Source: Pseudomonas sp. dw_612 (GTDB taxonomy: Bacteria; Pseudomonadota; Gammaproteobacteria; Pseudomonadales; Pseudomonadaceae). From it: 64,000 nt of DNA. The notes under the pieces were generated by a model, which worked only from the letters and a program-made list of their open reading frames with translations, did not search any database and was not told the origin of the DNA. The stretch is from NCBI RefSeq assembly GCF_018449725.1, contig NZ_JAAVVC010000022.1, forward strand, positions 62,001-126,000, in the 5' to 3' direction. Position 1 is the first letter of the stretch; each line of letters begins with the position of its first letter. The position numbers and the translations under genes were made by a program. This document shows, in pieces, positions 52,032 through 58,975 of the stretch.

Positions 52032-52154
52032 TCAGTTGCCTTCAAAAATATTGATAAGACTGTTCAATTATTCTCGCTTCACACGAAAAGCTCAGCGCCC
52101 ATAATGGCACGCTGCTAACAAATTATTTGATTTGAAGATTCTGTCAGGGCGTTG

Positions 52155-53354
52155 ATGAAAAACTCGTTTGGTTTCACCTGCTATTTGATTGGGCTGAGCG
52201 TGCTCGGCTACCTGGGCATGGACATGTATCTCCCGGCGTTCGGCGTCATTGGCGGCGATTTGCACTTGTCGGCCGGCGCGGTCGGGGCGAGCCTGAGCAT
52301 CTTCCTCGCCGGGTTTGCCGTCGGGCAATTACTGTGGGGCCCGTTGTCCGACCGCATCGGTCGCAAACCCGTGTTGTTGATGGGCCTTAGCCTGTTCGCA
52401 CTGGGCTGCCTCGGCATGTTCTGGGTCGAAACAGAGGTGCAACTCTGGGCGCTGCGCTTTATCCAGGCCGTCGGCGTGTGCTCGGCGGCGGTCAGTTGGC
52501 AAGCGCTGGTGATCGACCGCTACCCGGCACACCAGGCCAACCGCCTATTTGCCGGGATCATTCCGCTGATGTCCCTGTCGCCCGCACTCGCGCCACTGCT
52601 GGGCGCGATGCTGCTCAAGCACTGGGGCTGGGAAGCGATTTTCGCCGTACTGCTCGGCATCAGCGTCGCATTGTTGTTGCCCACTGCGTTGCTCAAAACC
52701 ACACCGAAACGCCTGACAGCCAGCGGCGAACGTTCCCGTATCAGTTTCGGACAACTCCTCAAGACACCGGCCTTCAGCGGCAACGTGCTGATCTACGCTG
52801 CCTGCTCGGCGGCTTTCTTCGCCTGGCTCACCGCCTCACCCTTCATCCTCGGCGGCATGGGCTACAGCCCCAGCGACATCGGCCTGAGCTACGCGCTTCC
52901 AACCTTGGGGTTCCTGATCGGCGGCTTCAGTTGCCGCAGTTTGCTGCAACGGATCAGCGGCCAATTGATGCTGCCGTGGCTGATCCTCGCGTTTTGCCTG
53001 AGCATGGTCGCGCTGTACCTGGTGGCGACGTTGACCACACCGACCCTGACCACATTACTGATCCCGTTTTGCCTGATGGGATTGGTCAACGGTGCCAGTT
53101 TCCCGATCATCATTACGAATGCGCTGATGCCATTCCCGGACAACTCCGGCAAGGCAGCGGCACTGCAAAATGCGTTGCAACTGGGAGCGTGTTTTGGCGC
53201 GAGCTTGCTGGTGTCGACGTGGATCGAGCAGCCGTTGCGGATAGCAGTGGTGGTGATGCTGGGGACGGTGCCGATGGCGGTGTTGGGGTATTGGATGCAG
53301 GGACGGAAGCGGGGAGAGGTGGAACGGTTTGGGCGGGTTGAGACAGATCAGTAA
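52155..53354 (+). CDS. Bcr/CflA-type MFS exporter
   Basis: This 399-residue protein has twelve predicted helices and the motif A of the DHA1 group in the loop after helix 2 (GPLSDRIGRKPVLLMG). The start (YLIGLSVLGYLGMDMYLPAFGVIGGDLHLS) is typical of Bcr/CflA and of purine importer PunC. It is divergent from the LysR regulator at 51117, and a punR-punC-like function is possible. ATG 52155 is chosen over the preceding TTG. The last codons (ETDQ) and following bases recur as fragments at 57.4 and 57.7 kb. Confidence 0.9.
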   Translation: MKNSFGFTCYLIGLSVLGYLGMDMYLPAFGVIGGDLHLSAGAVGASLSIFLAGFAVGQLLWGPLSDRIGRKPVLLMGLSLFALGCLGMFWVETEVQLWALRFIQAVGVCSAAVSWQALVIDRYPAHQANRLFAGIIPLMSLSPALAPLLGAMLLKHWGWEAIFAVLLGISVALLLPTALLKTTPKRLTASGERSRISFGQLLKTPAFSGNVLIYAACSAAFFAWLTASPFILGGMGYSPSDIGLSYALPTLGFLIGGFSCRSLLQRISGQLMLPWLILAFCLSMVALYLVATLTTPTLTTLLIPFCLMGLVNGASFPIIITNALMPFPDNSGKAAALQNALQLGACFGASLLVSTWIEQPLRIAVVVMLGTVPMAVLGYWMQGRKRGEVERFGRVETDQ

Positions 53355-53389
53355 CGGAGTTCTGAAAACCCCCAAACAAAACACGCTCC

Positions 53390-53524
53390 CTGTAGCAGCT
53401 GGCGAAGCCTGCGTTCGGCTGCGAAGCAGTCGCGAAATAAGCCAGCGCGGTGCATCTGGGAAACCGTGTACTCAGGTTTTACGACTGCTTCGCAGCCGAA
53501 CGCAGGCTTCGCCAGCTGCTACAG
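53390..53524. repeat. Perfect 43-base inverted repeat (REP doublet), module 1
   Basis: The arms at 53390-53432 and 53482-53524 are perfect complements around a 49-base middle; they start with CTGTAGCAGCTGGCGAAGCC and end with its complement. Two more copies occur at 57453-57587 and 57724-57858 within a larger shared module. Confidence 0.88.
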
Positions 53525-53540
53525 GTTGGGTTTAAGGCAC

Positions 53541-53576
53541 GAAAAAGCCCGGCTGATCAGGCCGGGCTTTTTGTTG
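53541..53576. terminator. Bidirectional terminator AAAAAGCCCGGC type
   Basis: AAAAAGCCCGGC pairs with GCCGGGCTTTTT around TGATCAG. It serves the repeat-protein gene on the minus strand and the MFS gene on the plus strand. Near copies are at 57297, 57876 and 58405. Confidence 0.85.
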
Positions 53577-53599
53577 AGTATCGCGATGAAACCATTCAT

Positions 53600-54037
53600 T
53601 TATGCGGTGCGGTTCTGGATCAGACGGTCGGAACCACCTTCAGCAACGCGTTTTTCGAGCAGACGATCCGAACCACCTTCTGCGACGCGTTTTTCGAGCA
53701 GACGATCCGAGCCACCTTCGGCTACGCGGTTCTCGATCAGGCGATCAGAGCCACCTTCAGCAACGCGGTTTTCGATCAGGCGATCAGAGCCACCTTCAGC
53801 AACGCGTTTTTCGAGCAGACGATCAGAACCACCTTCAGCAACACGATTCTCGATCAGGCGATCAGAGCCACCTTCAGCAACGCGGTTCTCGAGCAGACGA
53901 TCCGAACCACCCTCAGCAACACGGCTTTCGATCAATCGATCCGAGCCGCCTTCAGCGATCATGGTGTGAGAGGAAGCGGCAAAAGCGTTAACTGCGAAAA
54001 CCGAGAAAGCGATGCTGAGAAGGATTTGGCGTTTCAT
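53600..54037 (-). CDS. Exported 13-residue-repeat protein, nine repeats
   Basis: This 145-residue protein has a Sec signal (MKRQILLSIAFSVFAVNAFA) followed by nine nearly perfect 13-residue repeats of the form VAEGGSDRLIENR (variants LLEKR, LIESR, LIQNR) and a final TA. The DNA repeats every 39 bases. The net composition is balanced (E, D, R), with G-G turns, so a regular solenoid or an extended flexible protein are both possible. No known family is recognised. Related genes are at 14134 (+) and 58464 (-). The repeat count differs between them (nine here, seven at 58464), so the array changes length easily. Confidence 0.85.
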   Translation of the reverse strand: MKRQILLSIAFSVFAVNAFAASSHTMIAEGGSDRLIESRVAEGGSDRLLENRVAEGGSDRLIENRVAEGGSDRLLEKRVAEGGSDRLIENRVAEGGSDRLIENRVAEGGSDRLLEKRVAEGGSDRLLEKRVAEGGSDRLIQNRTA

Positions 54038-54135
54038 GATGGTGTGCTCCGGGGAGTTATTGGTTGGTATGGACGCGATGTTACGCCCCGGAATTTTTAA
54101 GAGAACTTCATTGATGTGATGGTGACTATCGACGC
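54038..54135 (-). promoter_or_regulatory. Conserved upstream region of the VAEGGSDR-repeat genes, copy 2
   Basis: Read on the minus strand, this region has the same blocks as at 14037-14133: TCAATGAAGTTCTC, CGGGGCGTAACATCG, TCCATACC, and CCGGAGCACACCATC before ATG. The match runs through non-coding bases, so common regulation is likely. Confidence 0.72.
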
Positions 54136-54292
54136 TGGCAATGGTTGAGGAGGGCGCCGTTGACCGGCGATTTGCCACCCTGAACCCGCGATTTAAGGTG
54201 CCGTCAGGCAGAAGTCAGATGATTCACTATTCTGTCATCACAGCCGATAGCCTTATGTGCAAGCGCCTTGCATCCACGACCAGCGGGAAATT

Positions 54293-56872
54293 ATGCCGAA
54301 CAATTTCGCCCCTATCGTCTCAACGCTCGCCAATCGATCGAGCCTGTCGCTGGCACGTGCCTCTCTATTCAAATTCGTGGGGCTATTGGCGGCCGTGTTT
54401 TTACTGGCCAGCGGTTCGCTGATTTATCTCGCGCATGATCTGGACCGCACAGAAGAGGTCGAAAGCGCTTTCTACACAAAGAAGGCCGTGCAATCGCTGG
54501 AAAAATCCCTGCGCTCAACCGTCAAGGACTACGCCTTTTGGGGCGATGCCTACAAGCATCTGCACACAGATATAGACGTTGACTGGGCCTACACCCGACA
54601 AAACGTGGGTTCAACGCTGTACACGGATTTTGGCTTCCAGGGGGTATTTGTCGTCGACGACGCCAATCGCACCGTGTACTCCGTGATCAAGGGTGAGCTC
54701 AAGCCCGTTGACGCCGCCGAGTGGCTGGAGCAGTCCTCCCTGGCCGGGATCCTCGATAAAGCACGTGCCGGCGCAGAGACAGAGACGCCTACAACCACTT
54801 TCATCGATGTAAAAGGCATACCCACCCTCATCGCGGCCGCCGCCATTACCCCGGGAACCGACCCGAGCGTAGTGCCTGATGAGAAGCCGCCGTCGGTGTT
54901 GATTTTCGTGGATATGTTGAACAGCACCAAGCTGGCCCTGATCGGCGACGATTTCGGGGTCGATCGCCTGCACGCCGCCACGCCTGACGAAACGGGCACA
55001 ACGTCATTCCTTGCATTGGGCGATGACGGCACAGCCGGTCGCCTGCACTGGAGTTCATCACAGCCCGGCCTGCGTTTATTGGGGGTAGGGTTGCCGTTGA
55101 TCGGCATCGCTGCGCTGTTGGTGTGCCTGATGACCTGGTTCATTTTGCGTCGTGCGACCGCTGCGGCGCAGGCACTTGATGCCAGCTACACATCGCAGCA
55201 ACGCAGTCAGGACGCTCTCGCTACCAGCGAAGCGCGTTTTCGCGACGTGGTTGAAGCCAGTTCGGACTGGGTCTGGGAGATCGATGCCGACTGGCGTTTG
55301 ACCTTCTTGTCCGAGCGATTTGAAGTCGTTACAGGACTTTTCAGAGACGCCTGGACCGGAGCTGTGATCGATGATCTGTTGCACCTCGAATCCGGCACGT
55401 TATCGCAGTGGCTCAGCATTCCGAAGCGCCGTCCCGACATCAGCGTCCAGTGTCGCTATATCGACAGCAAAGGTCAGGAGCGAATCACCCGTCTTTCAGC
55501 TAGAAAAATGACCGGGGACGGATTCCGCGGGACCGCGACCGATGTCACAGAGGAAGTTGAAGCCCGTCGCCGGATCGAATTCCTCTCGCAGCACGACGCC
55601 TTGACCGGTCTCCCGAACAGGACACGTCTTCAGGAGTTTCTGGACGGAAAACTCAAGGCATTGCCGACGGCAGAGCAACCGCTGATCATGCTCAGCCTGG
55701 ACCTTGATCGGTTCAAACCGGTCAATGACTTGCTCGGGCATGCCGCCGGTGATTTGGTACTTAACCAAGTATCGACTCGCCTGGCCGACTGCGTACGCGA
55801 TGGGGACCTTGTTGCCCGTGTCGGGGGAGATGAATTTGTCCTGATCCTCACGGATGTCAGCACCCAGGACGAGGTCGAGGCGCTCTGTCGTCGCCTGATC
55901 GACTCGATTGAGCGGCCTATAGAAATCGGCGAACAGGAGGTGTTCGTCAGCGCCAGTATCGGCATCGCGATGGCGCCAACGGACGCTTTTGAGGCGGCCG
56001 AGCTGCTTCGCTACGCGGACATTGCGTTGTACGAGGCAAAGGCTGGAGGGCGCAATACCTGGCGCTTTTACGCAGGCGACATGAACGCCAGGATCATTGA
56101 GCGGCGTCGCCTGGAAAGCGACCTGCGCTATGCGATCAAACATGGTGAACTGCGCCTGCATTTCCAGCCTCGCTATCGAATCTCCGACGGTCAGATGGTT
56201 GGCGCCGAAGCGTTGGTACGCTGGCAACACCCTGTACGCGGGTTAATTCCGCCCGACACGTTTATCCCGATTGCCGAAGAGTCCGGGCTGATCCTCGCGT
56301 TGAGCAACTGGGTCATCAATACCGCCTGCAACTGCGCCGCCCAGTGGCCGAACAGTTTGTTCGTTTCCGTCAACCTTTCACCAATCGAATTCAGGCAAGG
56401 CAACCTGATCGAGCGCATTCAGCAAACATTGCACGACTCTGGCATCGACCCTGCCCGGGTAGAACTCGAAATCACCGAAAGCGTCATGCTTGAAGATGCC
56501 GCCGGCGCACTGGAGGTGATGCGAACACTCAAGCGCCTCGGCGTGCGGATATCCATGGACGACTTTGGCACGGGATATTCGTCACTGAGTTACCTGCGCG
56601 AATTCCCTTTCGACGGCCTGAAAATCGACCGCAGCTTTTTGAGCCGCTTGGTTGAAAGCGAGGATGACAAGGCGATCGTCCAGGCCATCGTCGGGTTGGG
56701 ACGTGCGTTATCACTCACCGTGACGGCAGAGGGCATTGAAACGGCGGAGCACCTGCGATTGCTGAAAGCGGTGTCCTGCGATGAAGGTCAAGGCTACTAC
56801 TTGAGCCGGCCGCTGGAGATTGAGGCGTTTAACGCCTTGGTGGAACATGCAGGAGCAAAAAGCATCGTTTGA
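54293..56872 (+). CDS. CHASE4-PAS-GGDEF-EAL signalling protein
   Basis: This 859-residue membrane protein is a cyclic-di-GMP enzyme. A first membrane helix lies near residues 21-42, then a periplasmic CHASE4-like sensor (RTEEVESAFYTKKAVQSLEKSLRSTVKDYAFWGDAYKHL; VFVVDDANRTVYSVIKG). A second helix near 265-285 is followed by a PAS domain (FRDVVEASSDWVWEIDADWRLTFLSERFEVVTG). The GGDEF domain is intact (RVGGDEFVLI), and the EAL domain has GAEALVRWQHP, ESVMLEDAA, DDFGTGYSSLSYL and AEGIETAEH. Both activities may be possible. ATG 54293 is the best start. It stands between the two clusters of the repeat-protein genes. Confidence 0.92.
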   Translation: MPNNFAPIVSTLANRSSLSLARASLFKFVGLLAAVFLLASGSLIYLAHDLDRTEEVESAFYTKKAVQSLEKSLRSTVKDYAFWGDAYKHLHTDIDVDWAYTRQNVGSTLYTDFGFQGVFVVDDANRTVYSVIKGELKPVDAAEWLEQSSLAGILDKARAGAETETPTTTFIDVKGIPTLIAAAAITPGTDPSVVPDEKPPSVLIFVDMLNSTKLALIGDDFGVDRLHAATPDETGTTSFLALGDDGTAGRLHWSSSQPGLRLLGVGLPLIGIAALLVCLMTWFILRRATAAAQALDASYTSQQRSQDALATSEARFRDVVEASSDWVWEIDADWRLTFLSERFEVVTGLFRDAWTGAVIDDLLHLESGTLSQWLSIPKRRPDISVQCRYIDSKGQERITRLSARKMTGDGFRGTATDVTEEVEARRRIEFLSQHDALTGLPNRTRLQEFLDGKLKALPTAEQPLIMLSLDLDRFKPVNDLLGHAAGDLVLNQVSTRLADCVRDGDLVARVGGDEFVLILTDVSTQDEVEALCRRLIDSIERPIEIGEQEVFVSASIGIAMAPTDAFEAAELLRYADIALYEAKAGGRNTWRFYAGDMNARIIERRRLESDLRYAIKHGELRLHFQPRYRISDGQMVGAEALVRWQHPVRGLIPPDTFIPIAEESGLILALSNWVINTACNCAAQWPNSLFVSVNLSPIEFRQGNLIERIQQTLHDSGIDPARVELEITESVMLEDAAGALEVMRTLKRLGVRISMDDFGTGYSSLSYLREFPFDGLKIDRSFLSRLVESEDDKAIVQAIVGLGRALSLTVTAEGIETAEHLRLLKAVSCDEGQGYYLSRPLEIEAFNALVEHAGAKSIV

Positions 56873-56975
56873 ATCGCCTCGGTGGGAAGCTGATGGCTAA
56901 TTGATTTCAAAATGTTACCGCGGCCACGGTTTTTTTGTTAGATTGCGCGCCTCAAAAATTAACCAGGGAAGCGTT

Positions 56976-57278
56976 ATGTTTTTTGTTATTTGGCAAGGAT
57001 GGGGCCTTCTGGCAGTTGTTATCCCGCTACTCTGCGTCATACCTTTCGCCGGGCTCGGCAATGGGCTCGGGCTGGGTGTCGGCCTATTGGTCGGCGCGGC
57101 CGTCAACGCCTATGTTGGCCACCGGATGAACAACCAGCCGGGCAAGATCTACATCGATAGAGACACTGGCGGCGAAGTCGTCTTTCGCAAGAAACACACG
57201 CTGTTCTTTGTGCCGATGCAGTACATCTCGGTACTGTGGGTGGTGATGGGTATCTTCATGTTGTTGAATGCGCACTAA
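56976..57278 (+). CDS. Small membrane protein
   Basis: This 100-residue protein has three hydrophobic segments (IWQGWGLLAVVIPLLCVIPF, LGLGVGLLVGAAVNAYVG, FVPMQYISVLWVVMGIFMLL) with a short soluble loop (NNQPGKIYIDRDTGGEVVFRKKHTLFF). The start is ATG 56976. It resembles small membrane proteins that pseudomonads often encode alone. No function is proposed. Confidence 0.75.
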   Translation: MFFVIWQGWGLLAVVIPLLCVIPFAGLGNGLGLGVGLLVGAAVNAYVGHRMNNQPGKIYIDRDTGGEVVFRKKHTLFFVPMQYISVLWVVMGIFMLLNAH

Positions 57279-57294
57279 GACCTGATTTCAGGTA

Positions 57295-57328
57295 CAAAAA
57301 AGCCCGGCTTATCAGACCGGGTTTTTTG
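57295..57328. terminator. AAAAAGCCCGG-type terminator
   Basis: AAAAAAGCCCGG pairs with CCGGGTTTTTT around CTTATCAGA. It is a near copy of the terminator at 53541 and follows the small membrane protein gene. Confidence 0.82.
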
Positions 57329-57354
57329 TTGAGTCCCGCGATGAAACCATTCAT

Positions 57355-57402
57355 TTATGCGGTGCGGTTTTGGATCAGACGGTCGGAACAGCCTTCAGCG
57401 AT
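57355..57402 (-). pseudogene. 16-codon remnant of a VAEGGSDR-repeat gene
   Basis: On the minus strand the sequence reads IAEGCSDRLIQNRTA and stops, joining the opening of the first repeat (IAEG) to the end of the last repeat (LIQNRTA). This is what a deletion between the first and last repeats of a full gene would leave. The next bases on the plus strand are the end of the MFS gene (GAGACAGATCAG), again out of place. Confidence 0.75.
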
Positions 57403-57452
57403 TGAGACAGATCAGTGATGCAGTTCTGAAAATCCCAAACAAAACACGTTCC

Positions 57453-57587
57453 CTGTAGCAGCTGGCGAAGCCTGCGTTCGGCTGCGAAGCAGTCGCGAAG
57501 TAAGCCAGCGCGGTGTTTCAGGCAAACCGTGCACTCAGGTTTTACGACTGCTTCGCAGCCGAACGCAGGCTACGCCAGCTGCTACAG
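57453..57587. repeat. 43-base inverted repeat, module 2
   Basis: The arms at 57453-57495 and 57545-57587 match those at 53390-53524, with one mismatch between the arms (GGCTACGCC in the right arm). It forms the centre of a 271-base module that is repeated at 57724. Confidence 0.85.
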
Positions 57588-57625
57588 GTTGGGTTTAAGG
57601 CACGTATCGCGATGAAACCATTCAT

Positions 57626-57673
57626 TCATGCGGTGCGGTTTTGGATCAGACGGTCGGAACAGGCTTCAGCGAT
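57626..57673 (-). pseudogene. Second 16-codon remnant of a VAEGGSDR-repeat gene
   Basis: On the minus strand it reads IAEACSDRLIQNRTA and a TGA stop, nearly the same as the remnant at 57355. It lies 271 bases from the first, as part of a tandem copy. Confidence 0.75.
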
Positions 57674-57723
57674 CGAGGCAGATCAGTAACGGAGTTCTGA
57701 AAATCCCAAACAAAACACGTTCC

Positions 57724-57858
57724 CTGTATCAGCTGGCGAAGCCTGCGTTCGGCTGCGAAGCAGTCGCGAAATAAGCCAGCGCGGTGCTTCAGGGAAACCG
57801 TGCACTCAGGTTTTACGACTGCTTCGCAGCCGAACGCAGGCTACGCCAGCTGCTACAG
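57724..57858. repeat. 43-base inverted repeat, module 3
   Basis: The arms at 57724-57766 and 57816-57858 are a third copy of the inverted repeat, 271 bases after module 2. The 745-base space between 57279 and 58023 has no intact gene besides these modules, remnants and terminators. Confidence 0.85.
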
Positions 57859-57875
57859 GTTGGGTTTAAGGCACG

Positions 57876-57906
57876 AAAAAGCCCGGTTTATCAGACCGGG
57901 TTTTTT
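57876..57906. terminator. AAAAAGCCCGG-type terminator
   Basis: AAAAAGCCCGG pairs with CCGGGTTTTTT around TTTATCAGA. It ends module 3 and is the same type as at 53541 and 57295. Confidence 0.8.
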
Positions 57907-58023
57907 ATTGTCTTGAATTTGCCGCGTCATCGACAGGCAAAGCAGTGCCTTAATGAGTTGCGACACGATGGCTTAAGATCATCGACGCTGGAATGGACCT
58001 CTCGACTCAAGGACGCGACATCT

Positions 58024-58389
58024 ATGGAAACTGGCTTTTCTCAAATCAGCGAGCGTTTGAACAATCGCCGATTTACGGTAGCGGGTAACGCCCACGGGGT
58101 ATCCGGTGCCGGCACCGTATTTCATTACCAGGTCGAAGACGCTGCCATTTCGGGCACTTACCAGGGCGGCAGGATTCGCATGGGGCATCAAGTCGGGCGC
58201 GTGACAGGTCCCGATAGCATCGAGCTGCTTTATCACTGCTTGACGACGGATGGCGAGATGCTTGCCGGCTGGTCTCGTGGCACGGTTGGCGTTGATGACG
58301 CAGGGCGCACCACGTTGGCCTTCGTATGGGGCTGGTTGTCGGGCGCGAGCGGGGGCGGGGAGTCGAGCTACGTCGAGCTTGTCGCATAG
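58024..58389 (+). CDS. Small beta-rich protein, N-acetylglutamate synthase-like label
   Basis: This 121-residue protein has the pattern NRRFTVAGNAHGVSGAGTVFHYQVEDAAISGTYQGGRIRMGHQVGRVTGPDSIELLYHCLTTDGEMLAGWSRG. This matches a family of small proteins that databases have often called N-acetylglutamate synthase without evidence. I therefore treat the label as a family name only. The sequence predicts a small beta barrel. ATG 58024 is preferred, because upstream codons run into the REP module. Confidence 0.72.
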   Translation: METGFSQISERLNNRRFTVAGNAHGVSGAGTVFHYQVEDAAISGTYQGGRIRMGHQVGRVTGPDSIELLYHCLTTDGEMLAGWSRGTVGVDDAGRTTLAFVWGWLSGASGGGESSYVELVA

Positions 58390-58404
58390 CGGCGTGTCAG
58401 ATGT

Positions 58405-58439
58405 GAAAAAGCCCGGCTGATCAGGCCGGGCTCTTTGTT
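58405..58439. terminator. AAAAAGCCCGGC-type terminator
   Basis: AAAAAGCCCGGC pairs with GCCGGGCTCTTT around TGATCAG. It lies at the convergent ends of the genes at 58389 and 58464. Confidence 0.82.
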
Positions 58440-58463
58440 GGGGACTGCTTTAAGGCTATTTAC

Positions 58464-58823
58464 TTATGCGGTGCGGTTCTGGGTCAGACGGTCGGAGCCA
58501 CCTTCAGCGACGCGGTTCTGGATCAGACGATCCGAACCACCTTCAGCGACGCGTTTTTCCAGCAAACGATCCGAGCCGCCTTCAGCAACACGATTCTCGA
58601 TCAGACGATCCGAACCACCTTCAGCAACACGGTTCTCGATCAAGCGATCCGAACCACCTTCAGCAACACGGTTCTCGATCAAGCGATCCGAACCCCCCTC
58701 AGCCACGCGGCTTTCGATCAACCGATCCGAACCCCCTTCAGCGATCATTGTGCGAGAAGGCGCGGCGAAAGCGTTAACTGCGAAAACCGAGAAAGCGATG
58801 CTGAGAAGGATTTGGCGTTTCAT
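58464..58823 (-). CDS. Exported 13-residue-repeat protein, seven repeats
   Basis: This 119-residue protein shares its signal peptide (MKRQILLSIAFSVFAVNAFA) with the protein at 53600 and is made of seven 13-residue repeats: the first MIAEGGSDRLIESR, then VAEGGSDRLIENR three times, and LLEKR, LIQNR and LTQNR endings with a final TA. The repeat DNA is very even, so copies have probably been homogenised by recombination. The function is unknown. The upstream region is shared with the other two family genes. Confidence 0.85.
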   Translation of the reverse strand: MKRQILLSIAFSVFAVNAFAAPSRTMIAEGGSDRLIESRVAEGGSDRLIENRVAEGGSDRLIENRVAEGGSDRLIENRVAEGGSDRLLEKRVAEGGSDRLIQNRVAEGGSDRLTQNRTA

Positions 58824-58922
58824 GATCGTGTGCTCCGGGTGTTGTTAGTTGGGTATGGAGCGGATGTTACGCCGGGGATTTTTTATGAGAACTTCATTGA
58901 CGTGATGGTGACTATCGACGCT
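58824..58922 (-). promoter_or_regulatory. Conserved upstream region of the VAEGGSDR-repeat genes, copy 3
   Basis: On the minus strand this region shows TCAATGAAGTTCTC, CGGCGTAACATCC, TCCATACCCAAC and CCGGAGCACACGATC before ATG, in the order and spacing of the regions at 14037 and 54038. Confidence 0.72.
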
Positions 58923-58975
58923 GGCGATGGTTGAACAACCACCGCCTATACCTGAGTCCAACGGCTCACTTATCG

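Noticed and set aside
53600..53970. 39-base DNA repeats that might be a minisatellite without coding function
   Set aside because: The repeats stay in frame with a signal peptide, a ribosome binding site and an intact stop. Three genes with the same plan make coding far more likely.
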